In this document: in pieces, positions 36,867-45,324 of the stretch
Numbering within the stretch: the first letter of the stretch is position 1
Layout: each line of letters opens with the position of its first letter
NCBI GenBank assembly: GCA_963778895.1
Contig: CAVZVZ010000005.1
Span: forward strand, 2,046,001-2,110,000
DNA from: CAVZVZ01 sp963778895
GTDB taxonomy: Bacteria > Actinomycetota > Acidimicrobiia > Acidimicrobiales > Acidimicrobilacustridaceae
Direction of reading: 5' to 3'
DNA length: 64,000 nt
Position numbers and translations under genes: made by a program
The notes under the pieces: model-generated
Database searches by the model: none
Seen by the model: the letters and a program-made list of their open reading frames with translations, nothing else
Told to the model about the DNA's origin: nothing

Positions 36867-36933
36867 GGTCCCTTACCTGCGCCTCGCCTGTCACGGCGAG
36901 CGCCGACCCGGGTGCTGGGGAGCGGCCACACGG

Positions 36934-37599
36934 TCATGCCGCGAACAGCTGGGTTTCGTCGTCCAGTGCCTCGGCCAGCCGCGCGAGGTACTCGCCCCGG
37001 GGCACGTCGATGGCGCCGAGCGTCTCGAGATGAGGAGTCGTCCATTGGACGTCGAGCAGCGACGCGCCGCTCTCGTTCAGGTGATCGACGAGGCCCACCA
37101 GGGCGACCTTCGATGCATCGCGCTCATGGTGGAACATCGATTCGCCGGCAAAGAAGCCACCCATGGCGACGCCGTAGAGGCCGCCCACCAGCTCGCCGTG
37201 TTCGTTCCACGCCTCGACGCTGTGGGCCCACCCCATGTCGTGCAGTCGGGTGTAGGCGCGGACGACCTCGTTGGTTATCCAGCCCCCATCACGGTCGATG
37301 GTCGCGCAGGTGGTGATCACCTCGGCGAACGCGGTGTCGTAGCGAACCTCGTAGCGGCGGCACGACTGGCGGAGCGACCGGCTCACGCGCAACGCGTCGA
37401 GCGGGAGGATGCCGCGAGGATCGGGTGACCACCACGCCACGCGGCGCCCACGGGCCACCGGCATCGGGAACAGGCCGACTCGGTAGGCGGCCAGCAGCGT
37501 GCCGGGCTCGAGGTCGGCGCCCAGGCCGACGACCCCGTTGTCGTCGGCGTCGGAGGCCGACGGGAAGGCCCAACGCGTCGGAGGTGGCTCAGCCGGCAC
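36934..37599 (-). CDS. aat: Leucyl/phenylalanyl-tRNA-protein transferase
   Basis: A 221-residue enzyme that adds Leu or Phe from tRNA to N-terminal Arg or Lys, marking proteins for ClpAP under the N-end rule. Signature segments are GLGADLEPGTLLAAYRVGLF, WWSPDPRGILPL and ITNEVVRAYTRLHDMGWAHS. The GNAT-fold core GELVGGLYGVAMGGFFAGES follows, then SLLDVQW. Length is normal. It lies 67 bases upstream of the mutase on the same strand. Confidence 0.95.
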   Translation of the reverse strand: MPAEPPPTRWAFPSASDADDNGVVGLGADLEPGTLLAAYRVGLFPMPVARGRRVAWWSPDPRGILPLDALRVSRSLRQSCRRYEVRYDTAFAEVITTCATIDRDGGWITNEVVRAYTRLHDMGWAHSVEAWNEHGELVGGLYGVAMGGFFAGESMFHHERDASKVALVGLVDHLNESGASLLDVQWTTPHLETLGAIDVPRGEYLARLAEALDDETQLFAA

Positions 37600-37653
37600 C
37601 CGACCGTTGTAGCGCGCCGGCCCGAAATTGCAACTGGCGCGGGTGTGGCCCGC

Positions 37654-38508
37654 TCAGCGCGAGTAGTCGTAGAAGCCGCCGCCCGACTTCCGGCCGAGCT
37701 GGCCTGCGCTCACCATGCGCTTGAGCAGCGGCTGGGGCGCGTAGTTCGGATCCTTGAACTCCTCGTACAGCGCATCGAGGATCGCGAGCGACGTGTCGAG
37801 CCCGACGAGGTCGAGCAGCGCGAGCGGGCCCATCGGGAAGTTGCACCCGCCCTTCATCGCGGTGTCGATGTCGTCCCGCGAGGCGGTGCCGGTCTCGAGC
37901 ACTCGCACCGCGTTGTTCAGATAGGGGAACAACAGCGCGTTGACGATGAAGCCGGCGCGGTCCTTGACCTCGACCGGCGACTTCCCGCACGCCTCGGCGA
38001 ACTCCCGTACTCGCGCCATCGTCTCGTCCGACGTCACGAGCGTCCGTACCAGTTCGACGAGCGACATCATCGGCGCGGGGTTGAAGAAGTGGACACCGCA
38101 CACCAGCTCGGGCTGGCGAGTCTCCATGGCCAGCTCGACCACGGGCAGCGTCGACGTGTTGGTGGCGAGGATCGCGTCCTCCTTCGCCGTGTGGTTCAGC
38201 TCCAGGAAGAGCGCCTTCTTCACGTCCAGGTCCTCGACGACCGACTCGATGATGAGATCGCAGTCGGCCAGATCGTGCAGGTTGCTGGTGGGAGTGACCC
38301 GAGCCAGCGTCGCGTCGCGCTCCGCTTCCTCCAGCCGGCCCTTCTCGACCTGCTTGGCGAGGGACTTCTCGAGGGAGGCGACCGTCGCCTCGGCCGTGGC
38401 CTGCTGTCGCGAGCGCAGCACCACCTCGAAGCCGCTCTTGGCGGCCACCTCCGCGATGCCCGAACCCATGATCCCCGAACCCAAGATGCCCACACGCTTG
38501 ATCGTCAT
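37654..38508 (-). CDS. 3-hydroxybutyryl-CoA dehydrogenase
   Basis: A 284-residue NAD(P)-dependent dehydrogenase. The Rossmann motif is VGILGSGIMGSGIAEV. The catalytic His lies in GVHFFNPAPMMSLVEL, with ATNTSTLPV before it, and the C-terminal helical domain has KDRAGFIVNALLFPYLNNA. It interconverts acetoacetyl-CoA and 3-hydroxybutyryl-CoA, linking the thiolase at 16 kb with crotonyl-CoA and Ccr. The intervening crotonase is not in the window. Confidence 0.93.
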   Translation of the reverse strand: MTIKRVGILGSGIMGSGIAEVAAKSGFEVVLRSRQQATAEATVASLEKSLAKQVEKGRLEEAERDATLARVTPTSNLHDLADCDLIIESVVEDLDVKKALFLELNHTAKEDAILATNTSTLPVVELAMETRQPELVCGVHFFNPAPMMSLVELVRTLVTSDETMARVREFAEACGKSPVEVKDRAGFIVNALLFPYLNNAVRVLETGTASRDDIDTAMKGGCNFPMGPLALLDLVGLDTSLAILDALYEEFKDPNYAPQPLLKRMVSAGQLGRKSGGGFYDYSR

Positions 38509-38675
38509 GGCGGGAACGTTACCGATGGGTAGGTTGCCCGATCCAGCGGGCGCTCGACGCCGCGCGTATCGCCGCTACTGCACATTGCTCGAGCCGGCGC
38601 CGAAGGCGCACGCTCAAATGGGCAGAGCGTGCTGTTTGCGCAGGCGGAGCCTCCCTCAACGAACAGTTCACCGCT

Positions 38676-39248
38676 ATGCGGCTGCACCTCTCCGCTGAGC
38701 CTCTGACTAGCCTGCGGCCGGTGGAACGGCCCGAAGCGCACGGCGCTCTTGTCTCACCTCGGCCGTCCTTCCCGCGCGGGGTGAGTCGGTTGTTGATCGA
38801 GCGTCGCGTTCACCTGTTTGCCGGTCTCGAGGCGGACGTACTCGATCTCAGCCAGCCGGGCGCGCGGGCCGCGGTCGTCGGCGCCGCCCGCGGGGACGAG
38901 ATCGAGCGGCGCTACGACCGGGTCGTGTCGGTGGCCGAGCTGGTCCGGTTCCCCGATCTGGTGCAGGCCCTGACCGGGATCGACCGCCTGTTGGCCGACG
39001 ACGGCGAGCTGATCCTCGTCGAACCGGTTCATCATCCGGGACCGGCCGCCACGTTGTTCGCGTCGATGTGGGTGGTGCACCCTGCTGTGGCCCACATCCA
39101 TGTCGAGCGCGATCTCGGCCTCGCGGTCAGAACCATCGGACTCACCGTTACGGACTTGGAAAGGTTCACGATGCCCACCGCCGTTTGGCCCCTCCGGCTC
39201 TTCGTGCACGCGCGCGTGCGACGGATCATCGATCAGGTCGCCGCATGA
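38676..39248 (+). CDS. Methyltransferase-like protein, weak AdoMet motif
   Basis: A 190-residue protein. The region RYDRVVSVAELVRFPDLVQAL followed by LLADDGELILVEPVH resembles motifs II-IV of class I AdoMet methyltransferases. The usual glycine-rich motif I is poorly kept (VLDLSQPGARAAVVGAA), so cofactor binding is uncertain. A GTG at 38720 is an alternative start. The peptidase-like gene starts in its stop (ATGA, 39245-39248), so the two are coupled. Confidence 0.55.
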   Translation: MRLHLSAEPLTSLRPVERPEAHGALVSPRPSFPRGVSRLLIERRVHLFAGLEADVLDLSQPGARAAVVGAARGDEIERRYDRVVSVAELVRFPDLVQALTGIDRLLADDGELILVEPVHHPGPAATLFASMWVVHPAVAHIHVERDLGLAVRTIGLTVTDLERFTMPTAVWPLRLFVHARVRRIIDQVAA

Positions 39249-40027
39249 ACGGCACCCTGGCTTTGGTCGGCGGGAACGAGTTCACCGATGGATGCGACTT
39301 CGATCGCAACCTGCTGACGGCGAGTGGTGGTGACGAGGTCGTCGTGGTGCCGACGGCCGCGGCCTTCGAGAACCCTGGTCGCATCGTCGATCGTGCCCGC
39401 TCCTGGTTCGAGAGTCTCGGCGCCACCATCAGTGTCGTTTCGGTGTTGACCCGGGGCGACGGCCTGGTGGAGGAGAACCTCGCGGCGGTCCGCCGCGCCC
39501 GCTTCGTCTACCTCCCGGGCGGTTCGCCGATGCACCTCCGTGCCGTCCTGAAGGACAGCCCGTTCTACGAGGCGCTGCTCGAGATGCACGCCGACGGCGG
39601 CGTACTGGCGGGATCCGGAGCCGGCGCGGACGTGTTGTGCGATCCGATGGTGGACACCCGCGGCGGAGCGTTCACCGTGGGGCTCGGCTTGGTCCCCGGT
39701 CTGGCCGTGATCCCGCGCGTGAACACGTGGTCACACGACAAGGTGCAGCGCACCGTGGAGCTCGCGCCATCGGGCGTGGCCGTCGTGGGTGTTCCCGAGG
39801 CGACCGCGCTCGTGCGCGACGGCGCGGGGTGGCGAAGCGAGGGCGTGGGGGACTGCATCGTCTATCGCGACGGCGCGCCCATCGGATCTGTCCGCGTTGC
39901 CGATCTGACCTTCGGAGGTCACGGCGTCGAGGTGCTGGCTCCCGTGGCGTCGAACGACTTCATGTCGACCACGAACCAAAGCGTCTCGCCGGGTGCGATG
40001 TCGCTACCCGCGCCGGTATCGCCGTAG
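39245..40027 (+). CDS. Peptidase S51/cyanophycinase-like protein, altered nucleophile
   Basis: A 260-residue protein of the class I glutamine-amidotransferase-like fold. Family features are GTLALVGGNEFTDG, VVVVPTAAAFENP, RFVYLPGGSPMHLRAVL and the elbow GVLAGSGAGADVLCDPM. In active S51 enzymes this elbow reads G-x-SAGA; here the Ser position is Gly (SGAGA), while the preceding residue is Ser. Catalysis may be lost or moved. The last 109 bases overlap the convergent FKBP gene; the C-terminal 30 residues could be read-through sequence. Function is unassigned. Confidence 0.75.
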   Translation: MNGTLALVGGNEFTDGCDFDRNLLTASGGDEVVVVPTAAAFENPGRIVDRARSWFESLGATISVVSVLTRGDGLVEENLAAVRRARFVYLPGGSPMHLRAVLKDSPFYEALLEMHADGGVLAGSGAGADVLCDPMVDTRGGAFTVGLGLVPGLAVIPRVNTWSHDKVQRTVELAPSGVAVVGVPEATALVRDGAGWRSEGVGDCIVYRDGAPIGSVRVADLTFGGHGVEVLAPVASNDFMSTTNQSVSPGAMSLPAPVSP

Positions 40028-40593
40028 CCCTGGTCGGGCGGGATCACGAGCAGGCGCTGCCCGCCGACCTTCATGCCCGGGATGCCCTGGGTCCATCCGG
40101 GGATGACCTGGTCCAACGGGAACGTGGCCGGCTGGCCTCGCGAGTAGGACGAATCGAAGATCTTGCCCGTCGAGCACGACACTCCGATGTAGTCGACGGT
40201 CACCGTCGCACCCGCGGGAACCGGATCGCCGGTGCCCTCGACCAAGTCGGTCGTCTGGAGCTGGGTGGGCGGCGGGCCCGGCACCACGGGCACCTCCGGC
40301 GCGCCGGCCGGAACGGGATCGGCCAGCGCGACACACGGCTGACCGGCGGCCGACGGTAGCGCCGCGGCAGAGGTTGTCGTGGAGACGCTCGAGCTCGACG
40401 ACGACGCCGTGTCGGTCTTCTTGTCGTTGCCTCGCACCAGCGACACGATCAGCAGGACAGCGGCGACGAAGGCGACCGTGCCCACGATCCAAGCGAGGCG
40501 CCGGCGGCTCTCGGCCTTCTTCTGGGCCGCTTCGGCCGCCTCGACTCGGGCGGCGCGTCCGGCCTTCTGACGTTCTCGTTTCTCGGTTCCCAT
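39919..40593 (-). CDS. FKBP-type peptidyl-prolyl isomerase, membrane-anchored
   Basis: A 224-residue protein. A basic N-terminus and one membrane helix (LAWIVGTVAFVAAVLLIVSLV) precede a Ser/Thr linker and a C-terminal FKBP domain. Ligand-pocket residues are kept: VDYIGV, GKIFDSS, PATFPL, VIPGWTQGIPGM, GYG and LWFVVDM. It would catalyse proline isomerisation in proteins outside the membrane. The cyclophilin-like gene lies 62 bases upstream, so two folding factors are probably cotranscribed. Confidence 0.92.
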   Translation of the reverse strand: MGTEKRERQKAGRAARVEAAEAAQKKAESRRRLAWIVGTVAFVAAVLLIVSLVRGNDKKTDTASSSSSSVSTTTSAAALPSAAGQPCVALADPVPAGAPEVPVVPGPPPTQLQTTDLVEGTGDPVPAGATVTVDYIGVSCSTGKIFDSSYSRGQPATFPLDQVIPGWTQGIPGMKVGGQRLLVIPPDQGYGDTGAGSDIAPGETLWFVVDMKSFDATGASTSTP

Positions 40594-40655
40594 CGGCGGG
40601 GCACGCTACTCGACGGTCCTGGGGCCACGGGTCGCGCCCACCGCCGGGTCGCGCG

Positions 40656-41519
40656 TCAGTTGATCGAGATCGTGGGCCGGGTCTTGATGCCGGTGATCGT
40701 GATCAGCTCGGTCGGTGCGCCGCTCTGGCTCGACGCCTTCTCGAGCGCCTTCAGCACGTCCTGGCCGTCGAGCATGATCCCGAACTGGGTGACCGACTGC
40801 GGGATGCCGGGCGCGAGCTCGAACGTGGCCAGCAGGAACGCGCCTCCGTAGGCGTCGTTCGGCGCACCCGACTCGGGGATCATGGCGACCGATCCGGGCA
40901 CGAAGATCTGACCTTGCGGAGGCACCTCCGACGGCAACGTGTAGCCGGGGCTCGACACACCCGAGGGGTTGGCGAACTGCATTTCGACGGCCGCGCTCTG
41001 GCGCGGAATGATCGTCGTGAACGATTGGCCGTCGTAGTAGTGGTAGCCGGAGAGCACGACGAAGTTGTTCACCGCGTTCGGAGCCTGCTCGGGGTTGAGC
41101 TGCAGCGTGATGTCGCCCTTGTTGGTCGACACGATGGCTTCGTAGAACTTCGACGTGTCGATGCACATGGGTGGCGGGCCGGAGAAGCTCGTGACGCGGG
41201 GCGCCGTACCGTCGTCCGGTGGGCAGGTCGTGGGGGTGGTCAGCTGCTCGCCCGCGGGCACGGCGGGCAAGTTCTTCAGACCGGTCACCGGTGGGCTGCT
41301 CGTGGTCGACGACGCCGGCGTGGTCGTCGAAGTGGCGGACTGCGTGCCGCTCGACCGGGCGCCGAACACGCCGGCCACGACGGCCAGCAGCAGGACGACC
41401 CCGACGATGGCGATCACGCGCCGGCGACGACGCGAGGCCGCGACATCGTGCTGCTGGGAGGCCGCTCGCGCCTGCTGGCGAGCCCGCTCCCGATCTCGCT
41501 GTGTGCGACTCGTGGCCAT
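40656..41519 (-). CDS. Cyclophilin-type isomerase-like protein, membrane-anchored, non-canonical active site
   Basis: A 287-residue protein starting at 41519 (MATSRTQRDRERARQQ). A basic tail and helix (VIAIVGVVLLLAVVAGVFG) lead into a Thr/Ser linker and a cyclophilin fold (ITLQLNPEQAPNAVNNFVVLS, HYYDGQSFT). The active-site run FHR-x-I-x-x-F-x-x-QGG is replaced by FTTIIPRQSAAVEMQ, so the catalytic Arg, Phe and Gln are absent. A chaperone or binding role is likelier than prolyl isomerisation. The neighbouring FKBP keeps its active site. Confidence 0.83.
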   Translation of the reverse strand: MATSRTQRDRERARQQARAASQQHDVAASRRRRRVIAIVGVVLLLAVVAGVFGARSSGTQSATSTTTPASSTTSSPPVTGLKNLPAVPAGEQLTTPTTCPPDDGTAPRVTSFSGPPPMCIDTSKFYEAIVSTNKGDITLQLNPEQAPNAVNNFVVLSGYHYYDGQSFTTIIPRQSAAVEMQFANPSGVSSPGYTLPSEVPPQGQIFVPGSVAMIPESGAPNDAYGGAFLLATFELAPGIPQSVTQFGIMLDGQDVLKALEKASSQSGAPTELITITGIKTRPTISIN

Positions 41520-41608
41520 CGGGCGTCGAACGCTATCTGCTCGGAGGTTGGTTGGCTGGTCGGGAAGTCCGATGGTCGTCACGTAGGTGACCGGTAGCCT
41601 GCTCGGTC

Positions 41609-42841
41609 GTGAGTCTCGTGGTGCAGAAGTTCGGCGGCACCTCGGTTGCCGACCCAGAGCGCATCCGGGCCGTGGCTGATCACGTGCGGCGCACGCAGCA
41701 GCGCGGCGACCGGTCTGTCGTGGTCATCAGCGCCATGGGCAAGGAGACGGACGAGCTCTTGCGGCTGGCCCGCGAAGTGTCGGCCACCCGTCCTGGTCGT
41801 GAGATGGACATGCTCGTCACCGCCGGCGAACGCAAGGCCATGGCTCTCCTGTGCATGGCGCTCTGCGACGTCGGGGTCGACGCCGAGTCGTTCACCGGCA
41901 GTCAGGCCGGGTTCATCACCGACACCACGCACACCAACGCGAAGATCCTCGAGATCCGCCCGGCCCGTATCAGCGAGGCGCTCGAAGCCGGTCGGGTGCC
42001 AGTCGTCGGCGGGTCCCAAGGCGTCTCCACCGATCGCAACGTCACCTTCCTCGGTCGCGGCGGTTCCGACACCACCGCCGTCGCGCTCGCCCATGCGCTC
42101 GGCGCGGACGTGTGCGAGCTGTACACCGATGTGTCCGGCGTCTTCACGAGCGATCCGCGCGTGGTCCCGGATGCCCGCAAGATGGATCGCGTCTCGTTCG
42201 ACGAACTGCTGGAGATGACGGCGAGCGGCTGCCCGAAGCCGGCGATGCGCTCGGTCGAGTTCGCTCGCTCGTACGACGTCGCGCTGCACGTGCGTTCGGC
42301 CTTCACATGGGAACCGGGCACACTGGTGACCCAGGAGGACGACGACATGGAACAGGCGATCATCTCGGCGGTCACCCACGACACCGACGAGGCGAAGGTG
42401 ACGCTCACCGGCGTCCCCGACCGGCCTGGCATCGCCGGCCAGCTCTTCCGATCCTTGGCCGACCACGACATCAACGTCGATGTGATCGTGCAGAACGTGT
42501 CCGAGCACGGGGTCACCGACATCTCCTTCACCGTGCCCCACGGCGAGTTCGAGGAAGCCATCGCGTTGTGCCGCGAGCAGGCCTCGGCGATCGGCGCGAG
42601 CAACGTCCAGGGTGACCCCGACATCGCCTCGGTCAGCGTGGTCGGCGCGGGGATGAAGACCCACCCTGGTGTGGCCGCCACGGTTTTCGAGACCCTGGCC
42701 AAGGAGGGCATCAACATCGAGATGATCTCCACCTCGGCCATTCGGGTCAGCTGCGTGGTTGCCGAGTCGCAGGTCGAGCAGGCCGCCCAGGCGCTGCACG
42801 CCGCGTTTGGGCTGGCTGCGGGCCCGGCGCTCGTCGACTGA
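41609..42841 (+). CDS. lysC: Aspartate kinase with internal beta-subunit start
   Basis: A 410-residue enzyme for the first step of lysine, threonine and methionine synthesis, from GTG 41609. The kinase domain has VVQKFGGTSV, ITDTTHTNAKIL and GRGGSDTTAVALA. Two ACT domains follow (VTLTGVPDRPGIAGQLF; VSVVGAGMKTHPGVAATVF). ATG 42347 lies eight bases after AGGAGG and in frame. It would yield a separate 164-residue regulatory subunit, as in other actinobacteria and Bacillus. asd follows 55 bases later, completing the usual ask-asd operon. Confidence 0.96.
   Translation: MSLVVQKFGGTSVADPERIRAVADHVRRTQQRGDRSVVVISAMGKETDELLRLAREVSATRPGREMDMLVTAGERKAMALLCMALCDVGVDAESFTGSQAGFITDTTHTNAKILEIRPARISEALEAGRVPVVGGSQGVSTDRNVTFLGRGGSDTTAVALAHALGADVCELYTDVSGVFTSDPRVVPDARKMDRVSFDELLEMTASGCPKPAMRSVEFARSYDVALHVRSAFTWEPGTLVTQEDDDMEQAIISAVTHDTDEAKVTLTGVPDRPGIAGQLFRSLADHDINVDVIVQNVSEHGVTDISFTVPHGEFEEAIALCREQASAIGASNVQGDPDIASVSVVGAGMKTHPGVAATVFETLAKEGINIEMISTSAIRVSCVVAESQVEQAAQALHAAFGLAAGPALVD
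42347..42841 (+). CDS. Aspartate kinase beta subunit (alternative in-frame start)
   Basis: Internal translation from ATG 42347, supported by AGGAGG at 42333-42338, gives the two ACT domains alone. Alpha2-beta2 aspartate kinases use this product as the feedback-sensing subunit. It is the same reading frame as lysC. Confidence 0.6.
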   Translation: MEQAIISAVTHDTDEAKVTLTGVPDRPGIAGQLFRSLADHDINVDVIVQNVSEHGVTDISFTVPHGEFEEAIALCREQASAIGASNVQGDPDIASVSVVGAGMKTHPGVAATVFETLAKEGINIEMISTSAIRVSCVVAESQVEQAAQALHAAFGLAAGPALVD

Positions 42842-42896
42842 TCGGCCGAATACCCGGTCGCTCCCGGACCGGGCCCGCCGGTACCCTGTTCTCCTT

Positions 42897-43924
42897 ATGC
42901 GTTTGGGGATCGTCGGCGCGACCGGCCAGGTAGGGGGCGTGATGCGAGCTGTGCTCGCCGAGCGGCAGTTCCCCGTTTCCGAGCTGCGGCTCTTCGCGTC
43001 CAGCCGTTCTGCCGGTCGGCGCCTGCCCGTGGGCCGACGGCGAGATCGAGGTCGAGGATGCGGCGGTCGCCGACTACTCCGGCCTCGACATCGTGTTGTT
43101 CTCGGCCGGCGCCACCACCTCACGGGAGCTCGCCCCTCGGGTGGCCGAGACCGGTGCGATCGTCATCGACAACTCCTCGGCCTGGCGAATGGACCCCGAC
43201 GTGCCCGCTGGTGGTGCCCGAGGTCAACGCGCATCAACTCGAGCGCATCACGAACAACATCGTCGCCAACCCGAACTGCACGACGATGGTCGCGATGCCG
43301 GTGCTGAAGCCGCTCGACCTCGAGGCCGGGCTCCGTACGTTGGTCGTCAGCACCTACCAAGCAGTGTCGGGCGCCGGGCTGGCCGGCACAGCCGAGCTCG
43401 ACGAGCAGGTGCGCAAGGTCGGTGAGGCGGCACCCGCATTGGCCCTGTCGGGCAAGGCGGTCGACTTCCCCGAGCCGCATCAGTTCTCGGCACCGATCGC
43501 CTACAACGTCATCCCGTTGGCCGGTCACCTCATCGACGACGGCATGGCCGAGACGAACGAAGAGCAGAAGTTGCGCGACGAGACCCGGAAGATCCTCGAG
43601 CTCCCTGAGCTCGCGGTGTCGGTCACGTGCGTGCGGGTGCCGGTGTACACGGGCCACTCGCTGTCGATCAACGCGGGCTTCGCCGAACCGATCAACCCCG
43701 AACAGGCGCGGCGCATCCTGTTCAAGTCGCCGGGCGTCGAGCTCACCGATGTCCCCACGCCGTTGCGTTCGGCGGGTGGCGACACCACGCTCGTCGGCCG
43801 CATCCGCGTCGACACCACGCGCGACAACGGCATCTCGTTGTTCGTATCGGGCGACAACCTCCGCAAGGGTGCCGCGCTCAACGCCGTGCAGATCGCGGAA
43901 GCACTCCTCGCCCGCCAGCGCTAG
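42897..43924 (+). CDS. asd: Aspartate-semialdehyde dehydrogenase (two frameshifts)
   Basis: The second enzyme of the aspartate family pathway, about 341 residues after correction. The start MRLGIVGATGQVGGVM carries the NADP motif. Near 43025 (CCC run) and 43205 one extra base shifts the frame. The pieces then read DIVLFSAGATTSRELAP and NNIVANPNCTTMV with the catalytic Cys. After these come GAGLAGTAEL, substrate-binding segments, and a His/Arg region ending VYTGHSLSINAGF. An essential gene broken twice points to sequence error. Its TAG shares the palindrome CTAG with the stop of the convergent gene. Confidence 0.93.
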
Positions 43925-45006
43925 AGCACGACCACCGAGCGCAGCACCTCGCCGCGCTCCATGCGGTGGAACGCCTCTTCCACCTCGTCGAGCGCGATCG
44001 TCTCGGACACGAACCGGTCGAGATCGAAGCGACCCTGCAGGTACAGGTCGATCAGCATCGGGAAGTCGCGGCTCGGTAGGCAGTCGCCGTACCACGACGG
44101 CTTGAGCGCACCACCGCGACCGAAGAACTCGATCATCGGGATGTCGGGGAACTGCATCTGTGGGTTGGGCACGCCCACCTGCACCACCGTGCCCGCCAGG
44201 TCGCGTGCGAAGAAGGCTTGGCGGAGCACCTCGGGATGCCCGACGGCTTCGATGCAGACGTCGGCGCCGTTGCCGTCGGTGAGCGCCTGAATGGCCTCGA
44301 CCGGATCGTTGGCCGACGCATCGATCGTGTGGGTCGCGCCGAACTCCTTGGCCCACTCGAGCTTGGTGGCGTCGAGGTCGACGGCGATGATCGTGCTGGC
44401 ACCGGCGATCCGGGCCCCGGCGATCGCGGCGTTGCCCACGCCGCCGCACCCGAAGACCGCGACGCTGTCACCTCGGCCCACCTCGCCGGTGTTGACCGCA
44501 GCACCGAAGCCCGCCATCACCCCGCAACCCAGGAGGCCAGCGGCCTGCGGTGAGGCCTTGGCGTCGACCTTGGTGGCTTGACCCGCCGCCACCAGCGTCT
44601 TCTCCGCGAACGCGCCGATGCCGAGCGCCGGCGACAGTGGCTGGCCGTCGAGCGTCATGGGGTGTGTCGCGTTGAACGTCGAGAAGCAGTACCAGGGCTT
44701 GCCCTTGCGGCAGGCCCGACACGATCCGCACACGGCGCGCCAGTTGAGCACTACGAAATCGCCCGGTTCGACCGATGTGACGTCGGGGCCGACGGCTTCG
44801 ACGACACCGGCGGCCTCGTGGCCGAGCAAGAACGGGAAGTCGTCGTTGATCGCGCCCTCGCGGTAGTGCAAGTCGGTGTGGCAGACACCGCACGCCTGCA
44901 CGTCGATCAACGCCTCACCCGGGCCCGGATCGGGCACCTCGATCGTCTCGACCGTGACCGGCTGGCCCTTGCCCTTCGCGACGACCCCACGTACTTGATG
45001 CGTCAT
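43921..45006 (-). CDS. S-(hydroxymethyl)mycothiol dehydrogenase (formaldehyde detoxification)
   Basis: A 361-residue zinc alcohol dehydrogenase. The start MTHQVRGVVAKGKG at 45006 is taken from the family's usual beginning. Catalytic zinc ligands are in ACGVCHTDLHY and LLGHEAAG; the structural zinc site is CGSCRACRKGKPWYC. The cofactor motif is VFGCGGVGNAAI. Length and pattern match mycothiol-dependent formaldehyde dehydrogenases, which oxidise the formaldehyde-mycothiol adduct. This implies a mycothiol-producing actinobacterium. Related class III enzymes are hard to exclude on sequence alone. Confidence 0.87.
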   Translation of the reverse strand: MTHQVRGVVAKGKGQPVTVETIEVPDPGPGEALIDVQACGVCHTDLHYREGAINDDFPFLLGHEAAGVVEAVGPDVTSVEPGDFVVLNWRAVCGSCRACRKGKPWYCFSTFNATHPMTLDGQPLSPALGIGAFAEKTLVAAGQATKVDAKASPQAAGLLGCGVMAGFGAAVNTGEVGRGDSVAVFGCGGVGNAAIAGARIAGASTIIAVDLDATKLEWAKEFGATHTIDASANDPVEAIQALTDGNGADVCIEAVGHPEVLRQAFFARDLAGTVVQVGVPNPQMQFPDIPMIEFFGRGGALKPSWYGDCLPSRDFPMLIDLYLQGRFDLDRFVSETIALDEVEEAFHRMERGEVLRSVVVL

Positions 45007-45035
45007 GAGGCGGGAGCGTATCGGCGCCGTCGTGG

Positions 45036-45305
45036 TCAGGCCGGTGGAACTTCGAGCGGCGGGTCGGTGACGTAACGATGCGCCGCGTCCTCGAGCGACA
45101 GACCCAGTTGGTTGGCCAGTGAGGCCAACCAGGCCAACACGTCGCCGAGCTCGTGTTGTTGTTCGTCGCGAGTGCCCTTGCGGACGGCCTGCGCCAACTC
45201 TCCCAGCTCTTCGCACAACCACGCCACGGTGGAGGGAATCCCTCGAGCTCGATCGCCCTCGCCGTAGAGGTCATCCATCAAGGTTTGGAGTTCCGCGAGC
45301 TGCAT
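45036..45305 (-). CDS. MazG-like nucleotide pyrophosphohydrolase
   Basis: An 89-residue all-alpha NTP pyrophosphatase. The metal-binding E-x-x-E-x-x-x-E/D pattern is split as usual between WLCEELGELAQA and ELGDVLAWLASLAN. It is a single-domain MazG type that would hydrolyse a non-canonical NTP or dNTP. The start at 45305 (MQLAELQTLMDD) is the best; a GTG two codons upstream is possible. It lies 29 bases before the mycothiol dehydrogenase on the same strand. Confidence 0.85.
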   Translation of the reverse strand: MQLAELQTLMDDLYGEGDRARGIPSTVAWLCEELGELAQAVRKGTRDEQQHELGDVLAWLASLANQLGLSLEDAAHRYVTDPPLEVPPA

Positions 45306-45324
45306 GCGCACGGAGGTTACGACG

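Noticed and set aside
34051..36894. A 947-codon open frame on the minus strand covering both the mutase and the GGDEF-like gene
   Set aside because: Only its last 257 codons match a family; the rest is an out-of-frame reading of the B12 mutase, as is common in GC-rich DNA.
36867..36933. Cobalamin riboswitch before the B12-dependent mutase
   Set aside because: The gap of 67 bases is too short and contains no B12-box sequence.
41520..41608. Lysine riboswitch before lysC
   Set aside because: Only 89 bases separate the divergent genes; no lysine-riboswitch helices could be formed by eye.
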